Below are positions 5,812 through 13,288 of a stretch of DNA of 21,161 bases, piece by piece. The stretch's first letter is position 1. Every line of letters starts with the position of its first letter. The DNA comes from a virus, in the IMG/VR virus record IMGVR_UViG_3300029258_002055, positions 1 to 21,161 of that record; one strand, written 5' to 3'. The position numbers and the translations under genes are program-made. Below the pieces are notes generated by a model, which worked only from the letters and a program-made list of their open reading frames with translations, was not told the DNA's origin and searched no databases.

Positions 5812-7602
5812 ATGACCACGACCACGATGAAGAAGACCAAGAAGACCCCCGCGAAGGCCGCGAAGAAGAAGACGCCGAAGGCCTCGACCAACGGCACCGC
5901 GAAGAAGACCGCCGCCGCGAAGCTCGACAAGCTCGACGCCGACCTGGCCCGCGACTTCCCCGCCGACGAGCACGCCTCGGTCCCGATCGGCCAGATCGAC
6001 CCGAGCCCCTGGCAGCCCCGCCGCGACTTCCCCGCCGCCGAGCTGCAAGAGCTGGCCGACACGATCGCCGCGGTCGGCCTGATCCAGCGGCCGCTCGTGC
6101 GACCCAGGGGTAAACGCTTCGAGCTGGTCGCCGGCGAGCGGCGACTGCGGGCCGCGAAGCTCGCCGGCCTGGCGACGATCCCCGTCGCGATCCGCAAGCT
6201 CGACGAGGCCGCCGCCCGCGAGCTGACCACGATCGAGAACCTCCAGCGCCGCGACCTCTCGGCGATCGAGGAGGCCCACGCCTTCCGCTCCCTGCTCGAC
6301 GCCGACAAGGATCTCACCGAGACGGCCCTGGCGAAGCGGCTCGGCAAGTCGCAGGGCCACGTCGCCAACCGGCTGCGACTGCTCGGCCTGCCGGCCCGCT
6401 TGCAGAAGCAGATCACCGCCGGCAAGCTCCCACCGACCCACGCCCGCGAGCTGGTCGCCTACAAGGACCACCCCGAGATTCTCAAGTGGATCGAGAAGCG
6501 GGCCGAGGCCTGGCGCGAGTGGAACGACGGCGAGCTGCCGCCGGTTGTCACCTTCCGCGACGAGATCATCGAGGATGCGATCGAGGAGCACTGCGGCCGC
6601 CTCTTCGGCGAGACCTACGACGGCAAGAGCGGCCACCGGATCCCGATCTTCACCCCGACCGCCGAGCAGCGCGAGCAGCTCAAGATCATCCAGCTCCCCG
6701 GGATCGGCCAAACCACGCCCCGCGACTTCGCCGCCAACGTGACCCTCTACGAGGAACTGCAAGCCGAGCACGCCGAGGCCTGGAAGGCGAAGAAGGGCAA
6801 CGGCAAGAAGGCCCCGGCGCCGACCCTCGAGCTGGTCAAGAAATCGGGCCAGATGAAACCCGAGGAGCTCGAGAAGATGACCGCCGACGAGAAGAAGAAA
6901 CTCGCCGCCGCAAAGAAGCAGGTCGCCGCGATCGAGAAGGAGAAGGCGAAGGAGCGAGCCGAGACCTTCGCCCGCCGCCTCTGGGAGTTCCGCTGCGACT
7001 GGCTCCGCTACCTGCTGGCCCGCTGGGTCGTCGAGACGGCCGAGGTCGACGGCCTCCTGCGGCTGGCCCTGCTGGTCGACGTCCAATGGTCGCGCGGCTA
7101 CCAGTCGGATCCCTCCGACATTCTCACCGCCGCGATGAAGAACCGCGGCGTCGCCGTCCGCAGCTCCTACGGGTTCCGCGACTTTATCAAGCCGACGGCC
7201 GAGCTCGACGAGGACGACCTGATGACGGTCCTCGCCGAGTTTCTCGCCGGCGTCTTCTTCGACCTGGCGACCGGCGAGCCGAACGCCCGGGTCGAGAACC
7301 GCGACGTCGTCGCCCTGGCCGAGTCGATCGACCTGATCGACGACCTCGAGGCCTGGTGGCTCGAGGAGCAGGCCGGCCCCCTCTCCGAGCGATTCTGGAA
7401 CCTCCACACTAAGGCCCAACTGCAAGAGCTCGGCGAGGAGCTCGACCTTTGGGACAATAGCCAGGAGGAGCTCGACAAGACCGCGGTCCTGCCGAAGGCC
7501 GCGATCGTCCGGGCCTTCCTCAAGCAGAAACCGGCCGAGGACGCCACCGAGGCCGGGCTCGATCTGCCGGCCGAGCTGGCGAAGTGCAAGCGGCCCAAGT
7601 AG
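5812..7602 (+). CDS. ParB/RepB/Spo0J-family protein with long C-terminal extension
   Basis: This 596-residue protein begins with a Lys/Ala-rich leader (1-40). The ParB core follows: IGQIDPSPWQPRRDF (59-73), the nucleotide-binding VAGERRLRAAKLAG (106-119), the ENLQRRDLSAIEEA segment (142-155) and a helix-turn-helix around 168-195 (TALAKRLGKSQGHVANRL). Canonical ParB proteins have about 300 residues and a dimerisation tail; this one continues for roughly 370 more, with a highly charged coiled-coil region near 345-390 and a folded-looking 390-590 part. No ParA gene is nearby. Known ParB proteins are CTP-dependent clamps for DNA segregation; phage homologues may act in plasmid-like maintenance, transcription or nucleoid interaction. 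GAGGAG at 5800-5805 supports the start at 5812. It is the last gene before a terminator. Confidence 0.9.
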   Translation: MTTTTMKKTKKTPAKAAKKKTPKASTNGTAKKTAAAKLDKLDADLARDFPADEHASVPIGQIDPSPWQPRRDFPAAELQELADTIAAVGLIQRPLVRPRGKRFELVAGERRLRAAKLAGLATIPVAIRKLDEAAARELTTIENLQRRDLSAIEEAHAFRSLLDADKDLTETALAKRLGKSQGHVANRLRLLGLPARLQKQITAGKLPPTHARELVAYKDHPEILKWIEKRAEAWREWNDGELPPVVTFRDEIIEDAIEEHCGRLFGETYDGKSGHRIPIFTPTAEQREQLKIIQLPGIGQTTPRDFAANVTLYEELQAEHAEAWKAKKGNGKKAPAPTLELVKKSGQMKPEELEKMTADEKKKLAAAKKQVAAIEKEKAKERAETFARRLWEFRCDWLRYLLARWVVETAEVDGLLRLALLVDVQWSRGYQSDPSDILTAAMKNRGVAVRSSYGFRDFIKPTAELDEDDLMTVLAEFLAGVFFDLATGEPNARVENRDVVALAESIDLIDDLEAWWLEEQAGPLSERFWNLHTKAQLQELGEELDLWDNSQEELDKTAVLPKAAIVRAFLKQKPAEDATEAGLDLPAELAKCKRPK

Positions 7603-7636
7603 GGCCCCGCCCCTAGTCCCCCGCAGCACGCCGCAG

Positions 7637-7678
7637 CGAGCCGCACGCCCCGCCGGGCCTGCGGCTCGTTCCCTTTCT
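7637..7678 (+). terminator. Terminator after the ParB gene
   Basis: CGAGCCGCA (7637-7645) pairs perfectly with TGCGGCTCG (7660-7668) across a GC-rich loop, followed by TTCCCTTTCTT. The 9-bp stem with an interrupted U-tract fits an intrinsic terminator closing the 4613-7602 unit. The rest of the gap to 7802 holds a relatively AT-richer stretch (7722-7760) but no convincing promoter. Confidence 0.7.
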
Positions 7679-7802
7679 TGCCGGCCCGGGTCGGGCCGCT
7701 CGCGGCCGTCTCGGCCCCTTCTGGGTAACTTTCTCGCCCCTTGTTTCTAGTTTCTGGAAACCCCGCCCCGCGGATCGGCCCGGCCGTCGTATGGTCGGCC
7801 TT

Positions 7803-8084
7803 ATGAGCACGCAGACGGACGTCGCCACCTATATGTCGGCCGCCGCGGCCGCGATCGTCTCCGGCGATCACGCGGCCGCGATCACCAACGCGCAGGCCGC
7901 GCAGGCGCTGCTCGCCGGCCAGCCCGACATGAAGCGGACCGGCGAGGCCGGGCAAGAACTAATCTGGGACCGCCCGGCGATCGACCGCTTTATCGCGCAG
8001 GCCCGACGCTCCCAGACCGAGGCCGCCGTCGCCGCCGCCAGCGGACCCCGCCGCTCCTCGATCACCTACGACCGCACGAGTTGA
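7803..8084 (+). CDS. Small head protein in gpW position
   Basis: This 93-residue protein lies directly before the portal gene, where lambda-like phages encode gpW-type head-completion proteins. Residues 5-45 form an Ala-rich helical region (VATYMSAAAAAIVSGDHAAA), followed by AGQELIWDRPAIDRFIAQARR, a beta-turn-helix arrangement compatible with the gpW fold, and a polar tail. The similarity is in layout rather than clear sequence identity. The start at 7803 (MSTQTDV) is preferred; an in-frame ATG at 7791 adds four residues, and neither has a clear Shine-Dalgarno site. The stop lies 4 bases before the portal ATG. Alternative: a short conserved protein of another connector family. Confidence 0.6.
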   Translation: MSTQTDVATYMSAAAAAIVSGDHAAAITNAQAAQALLAGQPDMKRTGEAGQELIWDRPAIDRFIAQARRSQTEAAVAAASGPRRSSITYDRTS

Positions 8085-8088
8085 CCCC

Positions 8089-9654
8089 ATGCTCCACAGC
8101 CAGCTACACCCGCCGCCCGGCTCCCGCACCTGGAAAGGGCCCGCCAGCCCCGCCCGGCCGAGGATCCACGCCCGCGGCCGATGGCAGAGCGCGACGACCG
8201 ACCGGCTCAACTCGGGCCACTGGTCGGGGACCGCCTCGATGGGGTCGACGATCAACGAGGATATCGGCGACGACATGCCGACGATCCGCCAGCGCTGCCG
8301 GCTCGAGCTGGCGAACAACCCGCTGGTCGAAGGAATGGTCGACACCTACACGACCGACCTGATCGGTCCCAACGGCCCGACCCTCCACGTCGAGAGCGAC
8401 GACCCCGACTACAACACCGCCCTCGAGCAGATCTGGCGCGAGTGGTGGAAACTCCCCGACGTCAACCGCCAGCTCTCGGGCGTCGAGCTCTTGGAGATCG
8501 GCCTTCGCAACTGCTGGACGTGCGGCGAGTTCCTGCAGCAGATCCTCGCCGACGACCGGACCGGCCCGATCAAGTTCGGCCTGCTCGACATTGACCCGGC
8601 CCGGCTCGACACGCCGATCGACGCGATCGCCCGCGACGATATCCAGCTCGGGATCGAGCTCGCCCCGCCGGCCCGCCCGGTCGCCTACCATTTTCTCGAG
8701 GTGATCGCGACGGGCGCCTACGCCTACCAGACCGGCCGGGCCGAGCGGATCCGCGCCGAATATATCGTTCACTGGTTCCGACGCCTCGAGAGCGACCAGC
8801 GCCGCGGCGTCGCCTGGCTGGCCGTCGCCCTGCCGGCGATCGCCGACCTCAGGGATTTTGACGTCGAGGTCCTCGACACGGCCCGGGCCGCCGCCGACAC
8901 CGGCCAGTATTTATACGCCGACCACCCCGACGCGCCCTACATCCAGGTCAACGAGTCGGTCGCGAAGGAGCGCCGCCAGACCGAGACCCTCCCGCCCGGC
9001 TGGAAACCGTTCCAGATGCAGCCGATGCAACCGGCGGCCGCCTACGTTCCCTACCGCCAGGAGCGGCAGCTCGACCTCGGCCGGTCGGTCTCAATGCCCC
9101 TGATGATAACGCGGCTCGACTCGAGCGAGCACAACTACAGCAGCGCCCGGTTCGACGGCCAGAAATACCAGCGGGGGATCGAGAGGACGCAGGGCCGGAT
9201 CTCGACCGGCTACCTCTCGCCGATGGTCGGCCGCGTCGGCCGCGAGGCCGAGCTCGTCCGCGAGCTGCCCCCCGCCCCGCCGCGCGTCGAGCTCGCCTGG
9301 GTCTTCGCGAAGGCCCCGCACGTCGACCCGGGCAAGGAGGCGACGGCGATCGACACGCGACTCGGGAACCTGACCCTCTCCCTCGCCGACGCCCTGGCCG
9401 CCGACGGCAAGGATCTCGACGCCCACATGCACGAGCTGAAACGGACCGACCGGGCCCTGCGCGACACGCTCGGGATCGGCCTGATCGAGTACGTCGAGCT
9501 CTGCGGCCGCAGCACGGCACGAACCAACGAACCCGACGACGACGCCGAAGGAGGCGACGATGGCAAGCAAGAAACAAAGGATCAAAAGGGCGCAGCAGCG
9601 GGCACGGCGAAAGGCCGCAACGGCCACTACCAGCCCGCGACTTCCCGATTTTGA
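8089..9654 (+). CDS. Portal protein, lambda family
   Basis: This 521-residue protein should form the dodecameric ring at one capsid vertex through which DNA enters and leaves and to which the tail joins. Length matches lambda gpB (533). The N-terminal part around TTDRLNSGHW (41-50), IRQRCRLELANNPLVEGMVDTY and the EIGLRNCWTCGEFLQQILADD region follow the family pattern, as does the YIVHWFRR segment near residue 225-232. The C-terminal 60 residues are hydrophilic and low in complexity. The ATG at 8089 follows the previous stop after 4 bases; no strong ribosome site is seen, suggesting translational coupling. The 3' end overlaps the protease-capsid gene by 95 bases in another frame, which accounts for the unusual tail composition. 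Confidence 0.92.
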   Translation: MLHSQLHPPPGSRTWKGPASPARPRIHARGRWQSATTDRLNSGHWSGTASMGSTINEDIGDDMPTIRQRCRLELANNPLVEGMVDTYTTDLIGPNGPTLHVESDDPDYNTALEQIWREWWKLPDVNRQLSGVELLEIGLRNCWTCGEFLQQILADDRTGPIKFGLLDIDPARLDTPIDAIARDDIQLGIELAPPARPVAYHFLEVIATGAYAYQTGRAERIRAEYIVHWFRRLESDQRRGVAWLAVALPAIADLRDFDVEVLDTARAAADTGQYLYADHPDAPYIQVNESVAKERRQTETLPPGWKPFQMQPMQPAAAYVPYRQERQLDLGRSVSMPLMITRLDSSEHNYSSARFDGQKYQRGIERTQGRISTGYLSPMVGRVGREAELVRELPPAPPRVELAWVFAKAPHVDPGKEATAIDTRLGNLTLSLADALAADGKDLDAHMHELKRTDRALRDTLGIGLIEYVELCGRSTARTNEPDDDAEGGDDGKQETKDQKGAAAGTAKGRNGHYQPATSRF

Positions 9655-11896
9655 GCCCCTCTCGCTTCGCCGGGAGACCGACCAGCGGCGCGACCTGATC
9701 GCCCGCGAGTTCGGCGTCCGCTCCGACACGATCGACGAGGCGGCCCGGTCGATCGAGGCCCGGATCGCGACCGAGAAGCCGGTCGCCGTCTTCGACTTCC
9801 GCTCTTGGAAGACCATCGACGAGGTATTGCGGGCCGACGGCGCCGCGATCCCCGCGAAGATCCCGCTCTTGGCGAACCACTCCCGCGCGTCCCTCGACGA
9901 CATTCTCGGCAGCGCCCGGGAGATCCGCCGCGAGGGGACCGACATTGTCGCCCGGCTCTATTTCGCCGACGGCGACGACGACGCCGAGCGGGCCTGGAAC
10001 AAGGTCAAGCAGGGCCACCTCGACTCGGTCTCGGTCGGCTACCGCGCGACCGAGTACGTCGATATTCCCGCCGGCCAGAGCAACACGGTCGCCGGCAAAC
10101 GATACACCGCCAGCCCCGAAAGGCCGCTGCGCGTCACGACCCGATGGATCCCGAAAGAAGTCTCGGCCGTGCCGATCGGCGCCGACCCGGCGGCGAAGAT
10201 GCGCGACGAGAAAACCCCGACAACCGACACCCGAAACCAGGAGTCACCCGACATGGACCCCCAACTCCGCGCCTTCCTCGAGCAGCACGGGCTGCGATCC
10301 GATGCCACCGACGACGAGGCCGTCGCCTTTATGGCCGCCCTCGGCGGAAACCTGCGAGCCCGCGCCGAGGCGATCGAGCGCGGCGAAGACGACCCGGGCG
10401 AACCGCCCGCCGCCCCGCCGGTCAACAACCATCGCGGCGAGACGCCGGCCCCGCCGGCCGACGGCGAGCGGACCGACCCGCCGACCGTCGAGCAGGCCGC
10501 CGCCGACGCGATCCGCGACGAGCGCGACCGGGTCGCCACGATCCGCCGCCTCGCCGGCGACGACTGCGATCCCGACGTCGTCGAGCGGATGATCGCCGAC
10601 GGCGTCTCGGTCACCGACGCCTCCCCCCGGATCATCGAAGCGATCCGCGGCCGCCGCGAGGAGGAGAGCCAACCGATCTCCCGCGCCCCGGCCGGCCACG
10701 TCCACAACCCGCCGACGGGCGACGAGGGGGCCCGCGCCCTGGCCGCCGGCCTGGCGATCGCCATCGGCACGAACGACCCGACCGGCCGCCGCTTCGGCCT
10801 CGGCGTGAACGACCAGTTCACCGAACAGGACGCCGAGCGGGGCGACCGTTTCTCGCGGCTCAGCGCGATCGACCTCGTCCGCGAGTGCCTCCGCGCCGAG
10901 ACCGGCCGGCACTACATGGACCCGATGGCCGAGCTCCGGCCGGTCCCCGGCCGCCGCGCCGCCGTCTCCGGGGGGACCCTCTCCTACGTCTTCACCACCA
11001 ACGTATACGCCCGGTTGATCGAGGGATACGAGACGATCGGCGACACGACCCGGGGCTGGTGCGACGAGGAGGACGTCCCCAACTTCTTGACGCAGGAAGA
11101 CATTTCGGTCGACGCGGCGACCCGCCTCGAGCGGCTCCCCCGCGGCGGCTCGGCGAAGCACGCCACGATGAGCGATAGCAAGGAGACCTATAAAATCTTC
11201 CGCTACGCGAAGCAGTTCGTGGCCGACGAGCAGGACGTGATCGACGACCGGCTCGGCGCGATTATGCGGATGCCCTACGAGATGGGCGCCGAGGCCGCCC
11301 GCGTGCGGCCCGACCTGGTCTACAGTTTGATCCTCGAGAACCCGTCGCTCGTCGCCGACTCGACCGAGGTCTTCCACGCCGACCACAGCAACCTCGACTC
11401 CAACGCGCTGACGTCGGCCAACCTCAAAACGGGGATCTCGGCCGTCGGGAAGCAGCGCAGCAGCGCAAATAAGGTCCTCAACATCGTTCCCCGGTACCTG
11501 CTCGTCCCCGCCGCGCTCGAGTGGAACGCGCTCGAGCTGACCCACGGCGCCGCCCTCGCCAAGCTCTTTACCGACGGCGACGGCGACCCGTCCTACTCGA
11601 CCCACAACCTGATCGCCGACCGGAAGCTCGTCGTCGTCGTCGACGACCGCCTCGGCGCGACCGGGGTGACCGACCCGCGGAGCGGCAACATCCGCACCGG
11701 CTCCGACTCGACCTGGTACCTGACCGCCGGCCGCACAAAGGGGGTTCGCGTCGCCTACCTCCGCGGCACCGGCCGCCTGCCCGCCCTGCGATCCTTCGCC
11801 CTCACACAGGGGCAATGGGGCCAGGGGTGGGACATCAACCTCGACATTGGGGCCGCCTTCCTCGACTACCGCGAGTTCTACAAGTCGGCCGGCTAG
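9560..11896 (+). CDS. Prohead protease / major capsid protein fusion
   Basis: This 778-residue polyprotein carries the maturation protease and shell subunit in one chain. Residues 30-215 are an HK97-type (U35) prohead protease: the likely catalytic His is H107 in LLANHSR and the Ser is S158 in DSVSVGY. Residues 232-400 are acidic, Pro-rich and helical, like a scaffolding or delta region. Residues 400-778 are the capsid part, resembling Mu gpT-like capsid proteins near VFHADHSNLDSNALTSANL and PRYLLVPAALEWNALEL. AAGGAGG at 9548-9554 gives a strong start, inside the portal gene. An in-frame ATG at 10253 with AGGAG upstream could give a separate scaffold-capsid product. Fused protease-capsid genes are known; the separate product is inference. 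Confidence 0.92.
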   Translation: MASKKQRIKRAQQRARRKAATATTSPRLPDFEPLSLRRETDQRRDLIAREFGVRSDTIDEAARSIEARIATEKPVAVFDFRSWKTIDEVLRADGAAIPAKIPLLANHSRASLDDILGSAREIRREGTDIVARLYFADGDDDAERAWNKVKQGHLDSVSVGYRATEYVDIPAGQSNTVAGKRYTASPERPLRVTTRWIPKEVSAVPIGADPAAKMRDEKTPTTDTRNQESPDMDPQLRAFLEQHGLRSDATDDEAVAFMAALGGNLRARAEAIERGEDDPGEPPAAPPVNNHRGETPAPPADGERTDPPTVEQAAADAIRDERDRVATIRRLAGDDCDPDVVERMIADGVSVTDASPRIIEAIRGRREEESQPISRAPAGHVHNPPTGDEGARALAAGLAIAIGTNDPTGRRFGLGVNDQFTEQDAERGDRFSRLSAIDLVRECLRAETGRHYMDPMAELRPVPGRRAAVSGGTLSYVFTTNVYARLIEGYETIGDTTRGWCDEEDVPNFLTQEDISVDAATRLERLPRGGSAKHATMSDSKETYKIFRYAKQFVADEQDVIDDRLGAIMRMPYEMGAEAARVRPDLVYSLILENPSLVADSTEVFHADHSNLDSNALTSANLKTGISAVGKQRSSANKVLNIVPRYLLVPAALEWNALELTHGAALAKLFTDGDGDPSYSTHNLIADRKLVVVVDDRLGATGVTDPRSGNIRTGSDSTWYLTAGRTKGVRVAYLRGTGRLPALRSFALTQGQWGQGWDINLDIGAAFLDYREFYKSAG
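10239..10255 (+). promoter_or_regulatory. Internal ribosome-binding site and start within the capsid polyprotein
   Basis: AGGAG at 10239-10243 lies 9 bases before ATG at 10253, which is in frame with the fusion gene and encodes residue 232 (MDPQLRAFLEQHG). It falls exactly between the protease domain and the scaffold-like region. Initiation here would make a 547-residue scaffold-capsid protein without protease, allowing capsid subunits to outnumber protease. Confidence 0.5.
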
Positions 11897-11915
11897 TCTT
11901 ACCGCCCCGACCACG

Positions 11916-11939
11916 CGCCCCCGGGGCGACCCGGGGGCG
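11916..11939 (+). terminator. GC-rich hairpin with GCGA loop after the capsid gene
   Basis: CGCCCCCGGG (11916-11925) and CCCGGGGGCG (11930-11939) form a perfect 10-bp stem closed by GCGA, a GNRA tetraloop. It lies 20 bases after the capsid stop. No U-tract follows, so it may be an mRNA-stabilising or attenuating element rather than a full terminator. It could raise capsid mRNA levels relative to downstream genes. Confidence 0.55.
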
Positions 11940-11969
11940 ACTTCGACCCGTCCTACACGACCCACAACC
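11936..11969 (+). repeat. 34-bp near-copy of an internal capsid-gene segment
   Basis: This stretch matches 11576-11609 inside the capsid gene at 31 of 34 positions, 360 bases (120 codons) downstream and in the same reading phase. The capsid frame encodes GDGDPSYSTHN and the copy would encode GDFDPSYTTHN. It lies after the capsid TAG stop and before the next gene, so it is normally untranslated unless the stop is read through. Confidence 0.8.
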
Positions 11970-11981
11970 CACAACCCACAA
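11961..11981 (+). repeat. Three tandem copies of CCCACAA
   Basis: The heptamer CCCACAA occurs three times in a row just before the gene at 11989. It lies in a purine-poor leader with no Shine-Dalgarno site. It may reflect slippage or a short binding site; nothing more can be said. Confidence 0.75.
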
Positions 11982-11988
11982 CGAACCC

Positions 11989-13221
11989 ATGAAAACCGCC
12001 AAGTTTCTCGCCGCCGCCGCGATCGTCGTCGGGGCCCTCTGCGCCCTGGCCGCCAACTACGGCCCCTTCGCCGACGTCCAGGCGATTACCAACGCCGGGG
12101 CGCCCACCGACGGGACCTCGGGCACGGGGGCCGGCGTCGCCCGGACCAACAGCGACCTCTATGTCAACAGCAACACCAAGGCGAGCCCGACCTGGTCGGT
12201 CCTCGGCGACTCGTCGGCCTTCGACGGCGTCACCGCCGGGACCGTCGCCGCCTCGAAGGCCTGCGTCGTCGACGCCTCGAAGAACCTCGGCGACTTCGCC
12301 GCGCTCGACTGCGTCAATCTCGACGCCGGGGCGAGTGGCACGGCCGGCTCCCTCGACGTCTTCCCGACGACCGCCAGCAAGGGGAAGCTCGCGATCGCCG
12401 CGGCCGACTCGGCCGGCGACACGACGACGACGATCACCAACGCCTCGCAGGCCGGGGCCCGCACCTACACGATCCCCGACGCCGGCGGCGCCGGGACCTT
12501 CGTCCTCTCGCGGACCGGCTACGGATTCGACGCCCCCGACGGGGCGAACCTCCAAACCTATTCGGCGATCGCCACCGACTTCTACGGCGACGTCGGCGGC
12601 ACCAAGCCGACGCCCTGGACCAGCGACGCCGAGACGGGCAACTGCTCGGCCGACTACATGGCGAACGAACCGTTCGGCGCGCTCGCCCTGGCGACCAGCG
12701 CCGACGACGAGGCGCAGGCCGTCCAGGTCACCTGGGGCGACAACCTGATGATCGACCTCGACCAGGACCCGATCCTCGAGGTCCGCGCCCGGATCGACGG
12801 CGTCGCCGATCTCGAATCGGTCGAGAAGGTCGTGATCGGGGTGATCCCCGCCCACGCCAACGCCGAGGACAACGCCGGCCTCGACAACGTCGACTACTCG
12901 GCCTGGTTCCTCGTGAAGGGCGACAACGACACCAAAATCTACGTCGAGACCGACGACGCCGCGACCGACACCGACGACCAGGACTCGACGATCACGCTGA
13001 CCGACGACACCTGGACCGTTTTCCGCATCGACTTCTCGACCCTCTCGGCCGTGTCGATGACCGTCGACGGCGTCGAGCAGGGGGGCGCCGCCCTCGACTT
13101 CTCCGGGGCCGCCGGTCAGAACGTCCAGCCGATCGTCCTGATCCAGCGGACCGACAACACCCAGACCGAGGCGATCGTCGGCGTCGAGGTCGACTACGTC
13201 AAGGTGATCCAAACCCGCTAA
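11989..13221 (+). CDS. Secreted-type or anchored virion surface protein with C-terminal beta-sandwich
   Basis: This 410-residue protein follows the capsid gene. Residues 1-29 look like a signal peptide or membrane anchor: MKTAK, then a hydrophobic FLAAAAIVVGALCALAA, then a polar region. Residues 75-175 are a Gly/Ala/Thr/Asp-rich, beta-type segment (GVTAGTVAASKACVVDASKN, then ARTYTIPDAGGAG) of a style common in phage head fibres and decoration proteins. Residues 190-410 form a jelly-roll, lectin-like domain ending VDYVKVIQTR, homologous in pattern to the C-terminal domain of the next gene. Position suggests capsid decoration. No Shine-Dalgarno site precedes the ATG, so this start is less secure. 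A leader peptide on a capsid-cluster protein is odd; it could instead be a host-surface protein made during lysogeny. Confidence 0.68.
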   Translation: MKTAKFLAAAAIVVGALCALAANYGPFADVQAITNAGAPTDGTSGTGAGVARTNSDLYVNSNTKASPTWSVLGDSSAFDGVTAGTVAASKACVVDASKNLGDFAALDCVNLDAGASGTAGSLDVFPTTASKGKLAIAAADSAGDTTTTITNASQAGARTYTIPDAGGAGTFVLSRTGYGFDAPDGANLQTYSAIATDFYGDVGGTKPTPWTSDAETGNCSADYMANEPFGALALATSADDEAQAVQVTWGDNLMIDLDQDPILEVRARIDGVADLESVEKVVIGVIPAHANAEDNAGLDNVDYSAWFLVKGDNDTKIYVETDDAATDTDDQDSTITLTDDTWTVFRIDFSTLSAVSMTVDGVEQGGAALDFSGAAGQNVQPIVLIQRTDNTQTEAIVGVEVDYVKVIQTR

Positions 13222-13288
13222 CCGAACCGCGACCCGCTAACGCGACAACCGAAACCATCCCGTCCACTATTCGAAAGGACCCAAGACA

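Noticed and set aside
5560-7629. Long minus-strand open frame of 689 codons opposite the ParB gene
   Set aside because: It mirrors the GC-rich third positions of the ParB gene; its translation is low-complexity Leu/Gly/Val/Arg-rich without motifs, while the plus strand has full ParB motifs.
7722-7802. Promoter for the portal-capsid operon
   Set aside because: The stretch is slightly richer in A/T, but no -35/-10 pair with acceptable spacing was found.
10244-11974. Minus-strand open frame of 576 codons opposite the capsid gene
   Set aside because: A composition artefact with no ribosome site or motif; the plus strand encodes a recognisable capsid polyprotein.
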